From positions 1 through 64,000 of the forward strand of contig DATFFP010000111.1 of the NCBI GenBank assembly GCA_035249985.1: a DNA stretch of 64,000 bases, given 5' to 3'. A model generated the notes under the pieces. That model was not told the DNA's origin. It searched no databases and saw nothing but the letters and a program-made list of their open reading frames with translations. How positions within the stretch are numbered: position 1 is the first letter of the stretch; every line of letters starts with the position of its first letter. This stretch comes from JAICNG01 sp035249985. GTDB lineage: Bacteria; Gemmatimonadota; Gemmatimonadetes; Gemmatimonadales; Gemmatimonadaceae. Shown here piece by piece: positions 52,499 through 61,209 of the stretch. The position numbers and the translations under genes were made by a program.

Positions 52499-53422
52499 AT
52501 GAGATCGCGCCGAGAATTTCTCCAGTCTTCTGCGCTTGCGCTGCTCGGGGCGGCATGCGCGAGCGCGCCGCGCGTCCCCGCCCTCGCGCGCCGACTCCCG
52601 CTCGGCTTTTCCACCCTCGGCTGCCCCACATGGAGCCTGGCGCAAATCCTCGACTTTGCCGAGAAGAATGGATTCACGGCGATCGAGCTTCGCGGGCTTC
52701 AGGACACGGTCGACATCACCCGGCATCCTGATCTCGCGCCGGCCCGGCTCGCCGACGTCAAACAGCAGCTTGCCGATCGAGACCTGACGGTCATCTGCCT
52801 CGGCGCGTCGGCCCGGATGCACGACCTGGATGCCGCGCAGCTCGACGAAGCCGGGCGCTACATCGACCTCGCCCGTGCGCTCGGCACCCCGTATGTGCGC
52901 GTGTTCGGCGACCGGTACGTCGCCGGCGAGCCGCGCGAGGCGACGCGCGAGCGGATCGCGGCCAACCTTCGCAAGCTCGGGGAACGCGCGTCCAACCAGG
53001 GGGTCACGCTGCTCATCGAGTCGCACGGCGACTTCACCGACTCCCCGTCGCTGCTCGAGATCCTGCAGCGGGCCGCGTCGCCCGCGGTTGCGCTGCTCTG
53101 GGATGCGCATCACACGTTCGTCGCGTCCGGGGAGGCGCCGGCGGACACCGTTAGGCAGCTCGGACGATGGATTCGTCACACGCACCTCAAGGACTCGGTC
53201 GCGGCGGGCGCGGGGCGACGGTACGTGCTGACTGGCGCGGGGGCGGTTCCGGTGCGCCAGCAGGTCGAGGCGCTGGCGCAGACCGGATATCGCGGTTTCT
53301 ACAGCTTCGAGTGGGAGAAGCGATGGCACCCCGAGATCGAGGAGCCGGAGATCGCGATTCGGCACTACGCGGAGGTTGCGACCGAGTATCTGCGCGCGGC
53401 TGGCGTGAGGGCTGGGCCGTAG
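52499..53422 (+). CDS. Tat-exported TIM-barrel sugar-phosphate isomerase/epimerase-like protein
   Basis: A 307-residue protein of the AP-endonuclease-2/xylose-isomerase-like TIM-barrel family. The N-terminus SRREFLQSSALALLGAACAS is a twin-arginine signal with a possible lipobox. Barrel motifs: LGCPTWSLAQILDFAEKNGF, VTLLIESHGDFTDSPSLLEI, LLWDAHHTFVASGEAP and IRHTHLKDSV. Metal-binding Glu, Asp and His residues are in place, so it may be an active isomerase or epimerase outside the cytoplasm. A frameshifted close paralogue is at 22861-23819. Start: ATG at 52499 puts the RR near the N-terminus; 52478 is an alternative. Confidence 0.9.
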   Translation: MRSRREFLQSSALALLGAACASAPRVPALARRLPLGFSTLGCPTWSLAQILDFAEKNGFTAIELRGLQDTVDITRHPDLAPARLADVKQQLADRDLTVICLGASARMHDLDAAQLDEAGRYIDLARALGTPYVRVFGDRYVAGEPREATRERIAANLRKLGERASNQGVTLLIESHGDFTDSPSLLEILQRAASPAVALLWDAHHTFVASGEAPADTVRQLGRWIRHTHLKDSVAAGAGRRYVLTGAGAVPVRQQVEALAQTGYRGFYSFEWEKRWHPEIEEPEIAIRHYAEVATEYLRAAGVRAGP

Positions 53423-53490
53423 CGCTCGAGAAGGGTGCAGAGCCGCGACAATCAGGATCGCCGCGCTTTCGGCTGCGGACATTGACGAGC

Positions 53491-53517
53491 GGGGATATGG
53501 CAGAACTGCCATACCCC
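53491..53517. terminator. Hairpin between convergent genes
   Basis: GGGGATATGGCA, loop GAAC, TGCCATACCCC with one bulged base. It lies between the stops of the TIM-barrel and protease genes and can serve both strands; the plus-strand side ends in a C-run rather than T-run. Confidence 0.55.
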
Positions 53518-53575
53518 CCCTCCCAACCATCCCTCGCGGAAAAACCCGCTCGTCGCCGCGAAACTCGCCTGTCGG

Positions 53576-54634
53576 CTACCTCGTGGCGGTCAACGCGCCG
53601 AGCTCGTCCTGAATCGACTTCAGCGGACTGAACACGAACGTCGTGCTGCCACTTCCGCCCCACAGAATGCCGAGCAGCCTGGCGTTGTCACGGCCCCGGA
53701 TCGAGAACACGCCGGAGCCGCTGTCTCCCCCGCCGACCACGGCTGCGCCGCCCGGGTCGCTCACGAACGTCTGGCAGAGCAGCACGGTGTTGGATCCGAA
53801 GACGCCGGTGTGCACACAGGTCCGCGTCACCTCACCCTGCGTCCACCCGGTCGTGCGTCCCACTTTGTTGACGACCATCCCGATCGGGAAGCTGGTCGTC
53901 TCAGTGTCCTGCGACGTGATCGTGAAGACGCCCGCGACGTTGAGATCACCATTGTTCGGTCCGCTGGTCCTCAGGATCTCACCCTGAATCGAGGGCACCT
54001 CGCTCGCATACAGCGCTCGGGAGGCGTCGCTGTAGCGGCACTTCGCGCCTAACGGGCACACGCCGCCGCGGAAGTACTCCGGATCGTCGGCCTCGGTGGC
54101 GATGACGGTCGGATCGACGCTGCTCAGCGGCTGGAAATATTGCGTCCCTTCGACGCCTCCCTGTTTCTGGGTACAGTGGGAATTGGTGATGAAGGATCGG
54201 CCGCCGCCGTGCGAGACGTTGAAGCCCATGGTGCAAACGTACAGGAAGAAATGGATCTGGCTGCCGGCCTGTGTTGGACGGAAGCGGTCGCGCAATGTCG
54301 CCATCGCATGAATGGGCGGCGTCACCTCGACGGAATAGTCGGCCCTTGGGATACCGAGGCGAGCGAGCGTCGCTCGCACCTCGTCAATGGCGCTGGCGTC
54401 TTCGACGCCGAACACCAGCTTGCCGGCCTTCTCGTCGTTGTCGGCGAACACGGTACGCGGGAGGGCGAGCACCGCCGCCGCGGCGGGGTTGAACCACGCG
54501 CCGAGACGATCCTGACCTCCCTGCACCGCGGGGCTGGCGTCGGGAGACGGGGCAGTCGGGATGGAGTCAGCGCACGCGAGGGCGCCCGCAAGGGACGCGA
54601 ACACGGAAAATCGCTGCAGAGTATGTCTGATCAT
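53576..54634 (-). CDS. Secreted S1-family serine protease (trypsin-like)
   Basis: A 352-residue exported protease. The N-terminal signal (FSVFASLAGALAC) ends in a possible lipobox. A pro-region of about 100 residues (LVFGVEDASAIDEVRATLAR) precedes the chymotrypsin-like domain: the catalytic His is in SFITNSHCTQ, and Ser in GGGDSGSGVFSI. The Asp of the triad is probably near DLNVAGVFTITSQD or the earlier VDPTVIATEADD; I cannot fix it. The domain resembles bacterial alpha-lytic-type enzymes that process themselves. A decayed copy of its last codons is at 24840-24893. Confidence 0.88.
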   Translation of the reverse strand: MIRHTLQRFSVFASLAGALACADSIPTAPSPDASPAVQGGQDRLGAWFNPAAAAVLALPRTVFADNDEKAGKLVFGVEDASAIDEVRATLARLGIPRADYSVEVTPPIHAMATLRDRFRPTQAGSQIHFFLYVCTMGFNVSHGGGRSFITNSHCTQKQGGVEGTQYFQPLSSVDPTVIATEADDPEYFRGGVCPLGAKCRYSDASRALYASEVPSIQGEILRTSGPNNGDLNVAGVFTITSQDTETTSFPIGMVVNKVGRTTGWTQGEVTRTCVHTGVFGSNTVLLCQTFVSDPGGAAVVGGGDSGSGVFSIRGRDNARLLGILWGGSGSTTFVFSPLKSIQDELGALTATR

Positions 54635-54775
54635 GAGCACCTCGCTGCGGCGTTTGGGCGTGAGCCCCTGGCGTACGATGGAGTCCGGAGGGGGCCGGCA
54701 ATCATTGGTCGTTGACCTGCGTCCGTCAAGGCGGTGGCAGTCAGGGGTGCCATCGGTCACCTCGAGGCGCATATT

Positions 54776-56173
54776 GTGGATGCCGCTTCCCGGAAGGCCG
54801 TTGTGGCACAGGTCGTCGCGGCCCTGCTCCTCATTGTCTGCGCGGTGGCCGACGCGCAGGTGGTCACCGAATCGCCCGCACCCTTCGACAGTGCGGGACG
54901 AATCATGACGATCACGCCGCCACTCGCGGCGCGCATCGCCCTCTCACCCGACGTGTGGCCAATCACCGGAGACTACGAGGAAGCGCGGCTGTACTCGTCC
55001 AGCGCCGGCGGCTACGTCCTCGCCATTCACCGCCGCGGCGGCACGATCGAGCGTCACATCCTTGCTCCCGGCACTCGTGAGGCACTGCGGGCCGCGGTGT
55101 CGCGCGGGATGGCGGTCGCCGGCAGGCCCGTCACCGAGGAGCGACCGGAGCTGATCTCCGAGCCGGCACGCGGAGCGTTCGTCAGGAATCAGATGCTGAT
55201 CGCCGCCCTGATCTATGGCCCCGCGGCCGCGACGTTCCCGGAGGATGGCAGCGAGCGCACCGCGGCGTACCTGCTGGTCACGGGCGGAACCTTCTTCGCC
55301 ATCATGGCGGCGTCGCAGAACCTCCCGGTGACGCGGGCGCAGAATCACCTCGCCACGGACGGCGCGTATCGCGGCGCGTTCATGGCCCGCGGTCTCGCGT
55401 TCGCATTCGACATGGACGAGGACGATTCCGAGGCCTGGGCAGCCAGCGCGCTCCTGGGTGGAATCGCCGGAAGCATCGCCGGCTTCCGGCTCGGCCGCGG
55501 ATATACCGACAGTGAGGCGCGGGCGGCGACGTTCGGCTCGACGACGCTCGGCGGAACCACCGCGGGCATTCTGGGAGCGTTGGGTGCCTTCGACGGAGAC
55601 GAAAGCACCGAGCGCGCCGCCGCCGCCGGAGTCATTGCCGCAGCCCTGCTCGGCTATCCGTTAGGCGTGCGATACCCGCGGCGTACCGCGTACCGCGTGA
55701 CCGCCGGCGATGTGATGACGCTGCTGCCGGCAGGGTTGATCGGGGCTGGCCTCCTCGCGATTCCGCTCACGGACAGTGACCGCGATCGCGCCCTCGCCGG
55801 GCTCGTCACCGCAGGCTATCTGACCGGCGTGTTCGTCGGCGATCGGGTGCTCGTCAGGCGGTACGACTTCACGGAAAGCGAGGCGCGACTCGCACAGCTC
55901 GGTACCCTCGCGGGCGGACTGATGGGGCTCGGCGTGTCGGCGACCGGCGGGGCGAGCGAGAGAACCGTGCTCGGACTCGTGGCTGTTGCCAGTTTCGCCG
56001 GGCTGGCGCTCACAGTCGCCATCATCGACCCGGAACCGGCGCGCGCAGGAACCGGCATGGGGCGTCACCCCCCGGGGCAACGCGAGGCGCGTGTCGAGTT
56101 CGATCCGATGTCGGTCGCGCTCGCGCTGGCGCGAACGCCGGGACGTCACGCACTCCTTCGGATCCGATTCTGA
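54776..56173 (+). CDS. Exported protein with glycine-rich membrane-like repeats, unknown
   Basis: A 465-residue protein starting with a signal peptide (VVAQVVAALLLIVCAVADAQ). A short soluble region follows, then repeated hydrophobic Gly/Ala stretches such as ALLGGIAGSIAGFRLGRGY, STTLGGTTAGILGALGAFDG, LLPAGLIGAGLLAIPL and GTLAGGLMGLGVSATGG, spaced about 60 residues. This pattern suggests an outer-membrane or glycine-zipper protein. The start is GTG at 54776 without a clear ribosome site; GTG at 54734 is an alternative. Function unknown. Confidence 0.7.
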   Translation: MDAASRKAVVAQVVAALLLIVCAVADAQVVTESPAPFDSAGRIMTITPPLAARIALSPDVWPITGDYEEARLYSSSAGGYVLAIHRRGGTIERHILAPGTREALRAAVSRGMAVAGRPVTEERPELISEPARGAFVRNQMLIAALIYGPAAATFPEDGSERTAAYLLVTGGTFFAIMAASQNLPVTRAQNHLATDGAYRGAFMARGLAFAFDMDEDDSEAWAASALLGGIAGSIAGFRLGRGYTDSEARAATFGSTTLGGTTAGILGALGAFDGDESTERAAAAGVIAAALLGYPLGVRYPRRTAYRVTAGDVMTLLPAGLIGAGLLAIPLTDSDRDRALAGLVTAGYLTGVFVGDRVLVRRYDFTESEARLAQLGTLAGGLMGLGVSATGGASERTVLGLVAVASFAGLALTVAIIDPEPARAGTGMGRHPPGQREARVEFDPMSVALALARTPGRHALLRIRF

Positions 56174-56390
56174 CGGCACGAACGGCAACACCAGCGCCCC
56201 GCTAGAGCTCGGAGCTCGCTCCCTTCCCTGCGAGAAGATCGCTACCCGCCGCCCACGCACGCACGTGGCTGCGGACCGGGAGCCAGTCGCTGCACGAGCG
56301 ATTTCCGCCTCGCGCATCGCCGCACCTGTCGGACCACCGCTTGCGACAGGCCCCCTCTGCGTCTTTCACGCTCAGCCGCAGGAGGTTTCA

Positions 56391-57323
56391 ATGAGACAAC
56401 GAACCCATGGAAATCACCATCGCTGGTCCAATGTCGCCGTCGCGGCCGCGCTCGTGGCCCTGACGGCCGCCTGCGCCTCGCGCACGTCGACGGAGATGGA
56501 GCTCGGTGAGGTGGTCGCCGAGCCGGTGATGACGACCACGGCGTCGGACATCGCCAGCACACCGCAACGGTACGTCGGAAAGGTGGTTACGGTCAGCGGA
56601 GAGGTAAACCGGGTCTTCGGCCCGCGGTGGTTCAGCATCGGCGGAGAGGAATTCGGCGGCCGCGAGATTCTCGTGCTCGGCAATAGCACGATGCCCGGCC
56701 TTCTCGACAACCTCGCCGATTCCGGGAAGGTCATGAACGACATCGTGATGGTGACCGGCATCGTGCGCAGCTTCGAGGAGGATGTGCTCGAGCGCGAGGT
56801 CGGTGGTGGGCTCGATCTCGATGGCGACGTCTTCGATCCCTACGATGCCAATCCCGTGATCGTCATGACGGACCTCGATGTCACGCCGCGCGTCGACGTG
56901 ATGCCGGTCGTGACGGTGCCCGTCCCCGTGCTGCCGATCGTCGACGAGCTCGTCATCATCGATGCGCCTGACCGCATGCCGCTCCTGGGGCGCAGTGTCG
57001 CCCTCTTCAACGTGAAGGTCCAGCGGAAGATCGGCGACCGCGCGTTCTGGGTCGGATCGACGTGGGATCGGCGACTGCTCGTCGTCATCGATTCGGCAAC
57101 GGCATCACGCTTGGCCGAGCCTGGCACCGCCGACATTCGCGCGGGGAAGGAAGTCTCGGTCGCCGGAGTGCTGCAGCGCGTCCCACAGAACCTCGCCGAC
57201 GTGAGAATGAAGTGGGGGCTGAGCGCCAGCGAAGAAAATCTCGTCAGCCGTGAGGGCGTCTACCTCTCGGCGAATGCGCTGGTGACCGACGCGCCCCACA
57301 AAAGCTCGGCAGCCAGGAGGTAG
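56391..57323 (+). CDS. Lipoprotein with probable OB-fold
   Basis: A 310-residue lipoprotein: signal with AALVALTAACAS (lipobox Cys). The region ASTPQRYVGKVVTVSGEVNR resembles the start of an OB-fold domain seen in many predicted periplasmic proteins (tRNA_anti-like), and a second similar stretch begins at about GKEVSVAGVLQRVPQ. GGAGG lies upstream of the ATG. The next gene follows 2 nt later, so they are probably cotranscribed. Role unknown; perhaps envelope stress. Confidence 0.75.
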   Translation: MRQRTHGNHHRWSNVAVAAALVALTAACASRTSTEMELGEVVAEPVMTTTASDIASTPQRYVGKVVTVSGEVNRVFGPRWFSIGGEEFGGREILVLGNSTMPGLLDNLADSGKVMNDIVMVTGIVRSFEEDVLEREVGGGLDLDGDVFDPYDANPVIVMTDLDVTPRVDVMPVVTVPVPVLPIVDELVIIDAPDRMPLLGRSVALFNVKVQRKIGDRAFWVGSTWDRRLLVVIDSATASRLAEPGTADIRAGKEVSVAGVLQRVPQNLADVRMKWGLSASEENLVSREGVYLSANALVTDAPHKSSAARR

Positions 57324-57325
57324 CC

Positions 57326-57937
57326 ATGGCGGAGATTCATATCGAGAAAAAAGATCGCAGCCCATTGCCGGTGATCATCGCGGGCTTGGTGCTGCTGGCT
57401 CTAATCGCCTGGTGGTTCTTCAACGGGCGCGGAGTCGCTGGCGTCGCCACCGACACCGCCGACACCGGGGCGGTCCTCATGTCCACCGGCGACACCGATA
57501 CCGAGCTGCCGACTGCCGTCGCGGTGTTCCTGCGATGGTCGGATGAGCGCATAACGCCCAGCGCGATGAACCCCGATCATTCGCATACGGCGACCGGCAT
57601 CCGCAATCTGGCGGCGGCGCTGGAAGGGCTGGCGGCGAGAGCCGGTGTCGACATCGCCGCCGAGGCGAACACCATTCGCGCGCAAGCGGACACGCTGTGG
57701 GCGAACGCTGCGTCGACTCGTCACGCGGATGTCACGCGAAAGACGTTCGTGTCACTCAGCGGCCTCATGGGGGCCGTGCAGCAACGCCTGGCGCCCGCGC
57801 TCGAGGACGAGGTGGCGGAGGTGAAGCGCGCGGCGGAGTCGATCAGCGCCGACGAGGCGCTCCTCGACCAGCGTGACCGCGTTCAGGCATTCTTCGAGCG
57901 CTCGGCAACTGTCGTCAGGCAGCTATCGGAGACGTAA
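57326..57937 (+). CDS. Single-helix membrane protein with helical periplasmic domain
   Basis: A 203-residue protein. Residues 15-33 (PVIIAGLVLLALIAWWFFNG) form one membrane helix; the rest is polar, helical and extracytoplasmic if oriented N-in (AALEGLAARAGVDIAAEANT, DEVAEVKRAAESISADEALL). It follows the lipoprotein gene by 2 nt, so the two may form an envelope pair. The end is 14 nt from the convergent response-regulator gene. No family recognised. Confidence 0.75.
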   Translation: MAEIHIEKKDRSPLPVIIAGLVLLALIAWWFFNGRGVAGVATDTADTGAVLMSTGDTDTELPTAVAVFLRWSDERITPSAMNPDHSHTATGIRNLAAALEGLAARAGVDIAAEANTIRAQADTLWANAASTRHADVTRKTFVSLSGLMGAVQQRLAPALEDEVAEVKRAAESISADEALLDQRDRVQAFFERSATVVRQLSET

Positions 57938-57951
57938 CGGGTTGAACGGAG

Positions 57952-58770
57952 TCAGATGCGCCAGCCTACGACCTTCTCGAGGTTGGCGCGTCGGCTCCGG
58001 CTCATGGTCACCTGCGTGCCGTCGCGCAGCGTGAGCACGTGAGTCCCGCGAAAGTAGGGTTGAAGCGTCTGAACCCGATCGATATTGACGATGGCCGAAC
58101 GGTGCACGCGGACGAAGCGTCGCGGGTCGAGGCGCTTCTCGAGATGCCGCATGGTTTGGCGAATCAGATAGCTGCGCCCACCCACGTGCAACCTGGCGTA
58201 GTAGTCGTCGGCCTCGATCCAATCGATGTCGTCCGTGCGCAGAAAGACCGAGCCCTTTGCCGTCCGGACCATCACACGGTCGAGGTAGCGCTCGTCGGCC
58301 GGCAGGTCGGCGCTCGTCGTCGCGGTGTGGTCCGCGGACCTCGACGACGGCTCAGCGGACAGCAGCTCTACCAGTTGAGGTGAGATCTCGCCGATACGAC
58401 GCTGGCGTACCTGCTCCTTTGCGCGATGGAGCGCTTCCGCGAAGCGTTCGTCGCTGAACGGTTTCAGGAGATAATCGAGCGCGTTGACCTCGAAGGCCCG
58501 GAGCGCGTGCTCGTCATAGGCCGTGACGAAGATGACGAGCGGCATCGCGCTGGCCTGTACCGCGGCGAGCGCGCCGAAGCCATCCAGCTCGGGCATGTGC
58601 ACGTCGAGAAAGACCAGCTCGGGACGGGCATCGTGAATGAGTGCGACTGCCTCGCGACCGGTGCGTGCCTCCCCCACCACGACGATGTCCGCGTCCTTCG
58701 TCAGAAGCTCACGAATGCCGTCTCGTGCATCGGGCTCGTCATCGACGATTGCGGTGCGGATCGGTTGCAT
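57952..58770 (-). CDS. LytTR-family response regulator
   Basis: A 272-residue regulator with an N-terminal receiver (acidic pair in IVDDEPDARDG, phospho-Asp in LVFLDVHMPELDGF, Lys in DYLLKPF) and a C-terminal LytTR DNA-binding domain: KGSVFLRTDDIDWIEADDYY, FVRVHRSAIVNIDRVQTLQP and the final TMSRSRRANLEKVVGWRI. It is the partner of the sensor kinase encoded 14 nt upstream on the same strand. Regulators of this type bind short direct repeats; targets are unknown. Confidence 0.94.
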   Translation of the reverse strand: MQPIRTAIVDDEPDARDGIRELLTKDADIVVVGEARTGREAVALIHDARPELVFLDVHMPELDGFGALAAVQASAMPLVIFVTAYDEHALRAFEVNALDYLLKPFSDERFAEALHRAKEQVRQRRIGEISPQLVELLSAEPSSRSADHTATTSADLPADERYLDRVMVRTAKGSVFLRTDDIDWIEADDYYARLHVGGRSYLIRQTMRHLEKRLDPRRFVRVHRSAIVNIDRVQTLQPYFRGTHVLTLRDGTQVTMSRSRRANLEKVVGWRI

Positions 58771-58784
58771 GTCCGTAAGTTCCC

Positions 58785-60041
58785 TCAGTCTCGCCTTGTC
58801 GTGCGAAAAGGAAGCTCGATGGTCGCGACCGTTCCACTCTCCGGGGCGCTGCGGACCTCGAGCGCGTGCGCGTCGCCATAGAGTCGCTCCAGACGTTCGC
58901 GCGTGTTCGCCAGCCCGATTCCACGGGCGCTCGCGGGATCCCATCCCTCCGGAAGTCCCGAGCCATTGTCGTGCACTTCGATGACGAGAACGTCACCCTT
59001 GCGTTGGCAGCGGATCTCGACGTGGCCGCCCCGGCTCCCCGGAGCGATGCCGTGCCGCACCGCGTTCTCGACGAGCGGCTGCAGCATGAGAGTCGGAACG
59101 AGCGCGTCCCGCGCCTCGGCGGTCGCGACGATGCTCGCCGTCAGGCGGTCGCGAAATCGTAACCGCTCGATGCTCAAATAGTGTTCCACCACGGCGAGCT
59201 CGTCGTGCAGTGACATCTCGAGCGACCGATTGCCGGCGAGCACCTTCCGGAGAAGCTCACTCAAGCTCAAGACGCCCCGGAGGGCATCGTCGTTTGCCCC
59301 GCGCCGCACGAGCATGGCGACGGTGTTCAGGGCATTGAAGAGGAAATGCGGATTCAGCTGTGCCTGCAACGCTTCGAGGCGAGCGTGCGCGAGCTGCCCC
59401 TCCAGCTCCGCCGCCCGCAACGAGCGATCGTGCGCCTGCTGCGCATCACGATAGAGTCGAGCGTTGTCGATGGCGAGCGCGATGCGCGCACCGATGAGCT
59501 CGATGTACGTGAGGGCGTGCAGGTCGTAGCGCCGGCCGGACTCCGCTGCACCGAGAACGAGAACGCCAAAAAACTCGTTATGTGCGAGCAGCGGAACGAG
59601 GGCGAGGGACACCGGACTGAGCGCCAGCGCGATCCGCAGGGCCCCGGCATCCTCGAAGAGGAGCTCGGCCTCTTCGCGCGTCGGCGGCTCGACGACGAGC
59701 GGGAGCCGGCTCCCCGCCACCCGCGCGATGGCGCTGTGGGCATCGAATGGATCGGGACGGTAACACGTCGCGAGCTCCTCGAGCAGAGCCGCTTTCGCCC
59801 GGTCGACGTGCGCCGATGCCGCCTGAACGAATCCTCCACCGGCGTCGCGGAGATAGATGATGCTGTAATCGGCGAGCGCGGGCACGACGAGCCGCGTCGC
59901 CTCACGGAGTATGGCGTCCAGGGCGCCGGAGCCGGAGAGAAGTCGTGCGGCCTCCACCAGCAACTGCTCCTCGTGGGTTCGCCACATGTCACTCTCCGAC
60001 TCGCGCGTCTCGGCGCAAACGTCGTGACCGTGTTCGCTCAT
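58785..60041 (-). CDS. LytS-type sensor histidine kinase with GAF-like domain
   Basis: A 418-residue cytoplasmic kinase. Residues about 25-195 resemble a GAF domain (LLVEAARLLSGSGALDAILR; GVLVLGAAESGRRYDLHALT). The His_kinase domain follows, with the phosphoacceptor in LNPHFLFNALNT, the N box MLQPLVENAVRHGI and the G region DNGSGLPEGWDP and GIGLANTRERL. No membrane helix is predicted. GGAGGTG precedes the ATG at 60041; an earlier start would add residues without similarity. It forms an operon with the LytTR regulator and likely senses a small ligand or redox state. Confidence 0.93.
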   Translation of the reverse strand: MSEHGHDVCAETRESESDMWRTHEEQLLVEAARLLSGSGALDAILREATRLVVPALADYSIIYLRDAGGGFVQAASAHVDRAKAALLEELATCYRPDPFDAHSAIARVAGSRLPLVVEPPTREEAELLFEDAGALRIALALSPVSLALVPLLAHNEFFGVLVLGAAESGRRYDLHALTYIELIGARIALAIDNARLYRDAQQAHDRSLRAAELEGQLAHARLEALQAQLNPHFLFNALNTVAMLVRRGANDDALRGVLSLSELLRKVLAGNRSLEMSLHDELAVVEHYLSIERLRFRDRLTASIVATAEARDALVPTLMLQPLVENAVRHGIAPGSRGGHVEIRCQRKGDVLVIEVHDNGSGLPEGWDPASARGIGLANTRERLERLYGDAHALEVRSAPESGTVATIELPFRTTRRD

Positions 60042-60240
60042 GACACCTCCGCGCAGCGAAAGCTGTACCCGTCCGTCGGAGACCACTCCGGCGCGCCGCC
60101 ATCGGCGCCTCGGTCCCTTCAGGAATGGCGTAAGTCGCTGCACCCACCTGCTCGTCACTGCAGGGGTCGCTGATGGGCGACGTAGAGGGCCTACATTTCT
60201 CGGAGTGCGTCGCCATCGACTCTCGCACTGGAGGCCTACC

Positions 60241-60756
60241 ATGCGCAACGATACCACAAGGGATATCTCGAGCTATCAGCTCGCACGGCTCGACGAGCTC
60301 GACGACTTCACGATCGCCGAAGGCGATCCGGACCCCCGTGGCTGGGATGTCCAGGCAGCCGACGGCCGCACGGTCGGCAAGGTGGACACGCTCATCGCCG
60401 ACATCGGCGCGATGAAGGTGCGGTATCTCGACGTGGAGCTGGATGACAAGGCGCTCGGGCTCGAGGAGCCACGCCACGTCCTCATTCCCATCGGGGGCGC
60501 GATGCTCGATGAGAAGGAGGATGCTGTCTACATCGGCAAGCTGCCAAGTACGCAGCTCCGGACGCTGCCGGCGTACCAGCATACGAAGCTGACACGGCCA
60601 GAGGAGCAGTTCTACCGTCACCGGTTCGACGCGTCGTACACACCGCCCGCGAAGGTGGAAGCGGATTTCTATGCGCACGAGCACTTCGATGACAGCCGCT
60701 TCTTCGGGAAGCGCCGCCGCGATGACAAGGCGAGTTATCTCACGCGCACGCGGTAG
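60241..60756 (+). CDS. PRC-barrel domain protein
   Basis: A 171-residue protein with a PRC-barrel (SYQLARLDELDDFTIAEGDP, GWDVQAADGRTVGKVDTLIA, ARHVLIPIGG-like PRHVLIPIGGAMLDEKEDAV). GGAGG lies at the proper distance from the ATG. The tail is rich in aromatic and basic residues. PRC-barrels occur in photosynthetic and ribosome-associated proteins; stand-alone ones are unassigned and often stress-linked. It is divergent from the LytS-type gene with a 199-nt gap, and overlaps the next gene by 35 bases. Confidence 0.9.
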   Translation: MRNDTTRDISSYQLARLDELDDFTIAEGDPDPRGWDVQAADGRTVGKVDTLIADIGAMKVRYLDVELDDKALGLEEPRHVLIPIGGAMLDEKEDAVYIGKLPSTQLRTLPAYQHTKLTRPEEQFYRHRFDASYTPPAKVEADFYAHEHFDDSRFFGKRRRDDKASYLTRTR

Positions 60757-61132
60757 ACGTCCGCGTCTGCTCCGTCTCACCCTCGGCGCCCTGATTCTGG
60801 GCGCCGTGACGGCGTGCGGCCCCTTCCGTCGGGGCGCCGGCCCCGAACCCGCAACGCTGATTTTCACCAACGGTTCGCTGGATCAGGCGACAGTCTACCT
60901 CGTCGGGCCGGGCCTCGACTTCACACGGCTCGGTACAGTCTTCCCCGGTCGGACCGACACGCTCACGGTGTCCGCGGCGTTGGCAACACGAGGCACCCTG
61001 AATGTCGTGGCGCGCCTTTTGGCGACTTCTGGTCTGCCGCAGACCGGGCCCGTCACGATTCGGTCGGGCGAGGAGTACGAGGTCAGGCTTCTGCCCACCT
61101 CGAGCCTCATGTCCTTCTTGCCGTCGGGTTGA
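60722..61132 (+). CDS. Small lipoprotein, unknown
   Basis: A 136-residue protein with a basic N-terminus, hydrophobic segment and lipobox (LGALILGAVTACGP). The mature part is beta-rich (ATLIFTNGSLDQATVYLVGP, GLDFTRLGTVFPGRTDTLTV). The ATG lies within the preceding gene, in another frame, suggesting coupling. Function unknown. Confidence 0.7.
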   Translation: MTRRVISRARGRRPRLLRLTLGALILGAVTACGPFRRGAGPEPATLIFTNGSLDQATVYLVGPGLDFTRLGTVFPGRTDTLTVSAALATRGTLNVVARLLATSGLPQTGPVTIRSGEEYEVRLLPTSSLMSFLPSG

Positions 61133-61209
61133 ACGCGAGCGTCGACATCTGACGAGCTCGCGGCCGCGACGGGGAGCCATCGCCGCCGCGGAAGTGTAAG
61201 TTTGGGCGC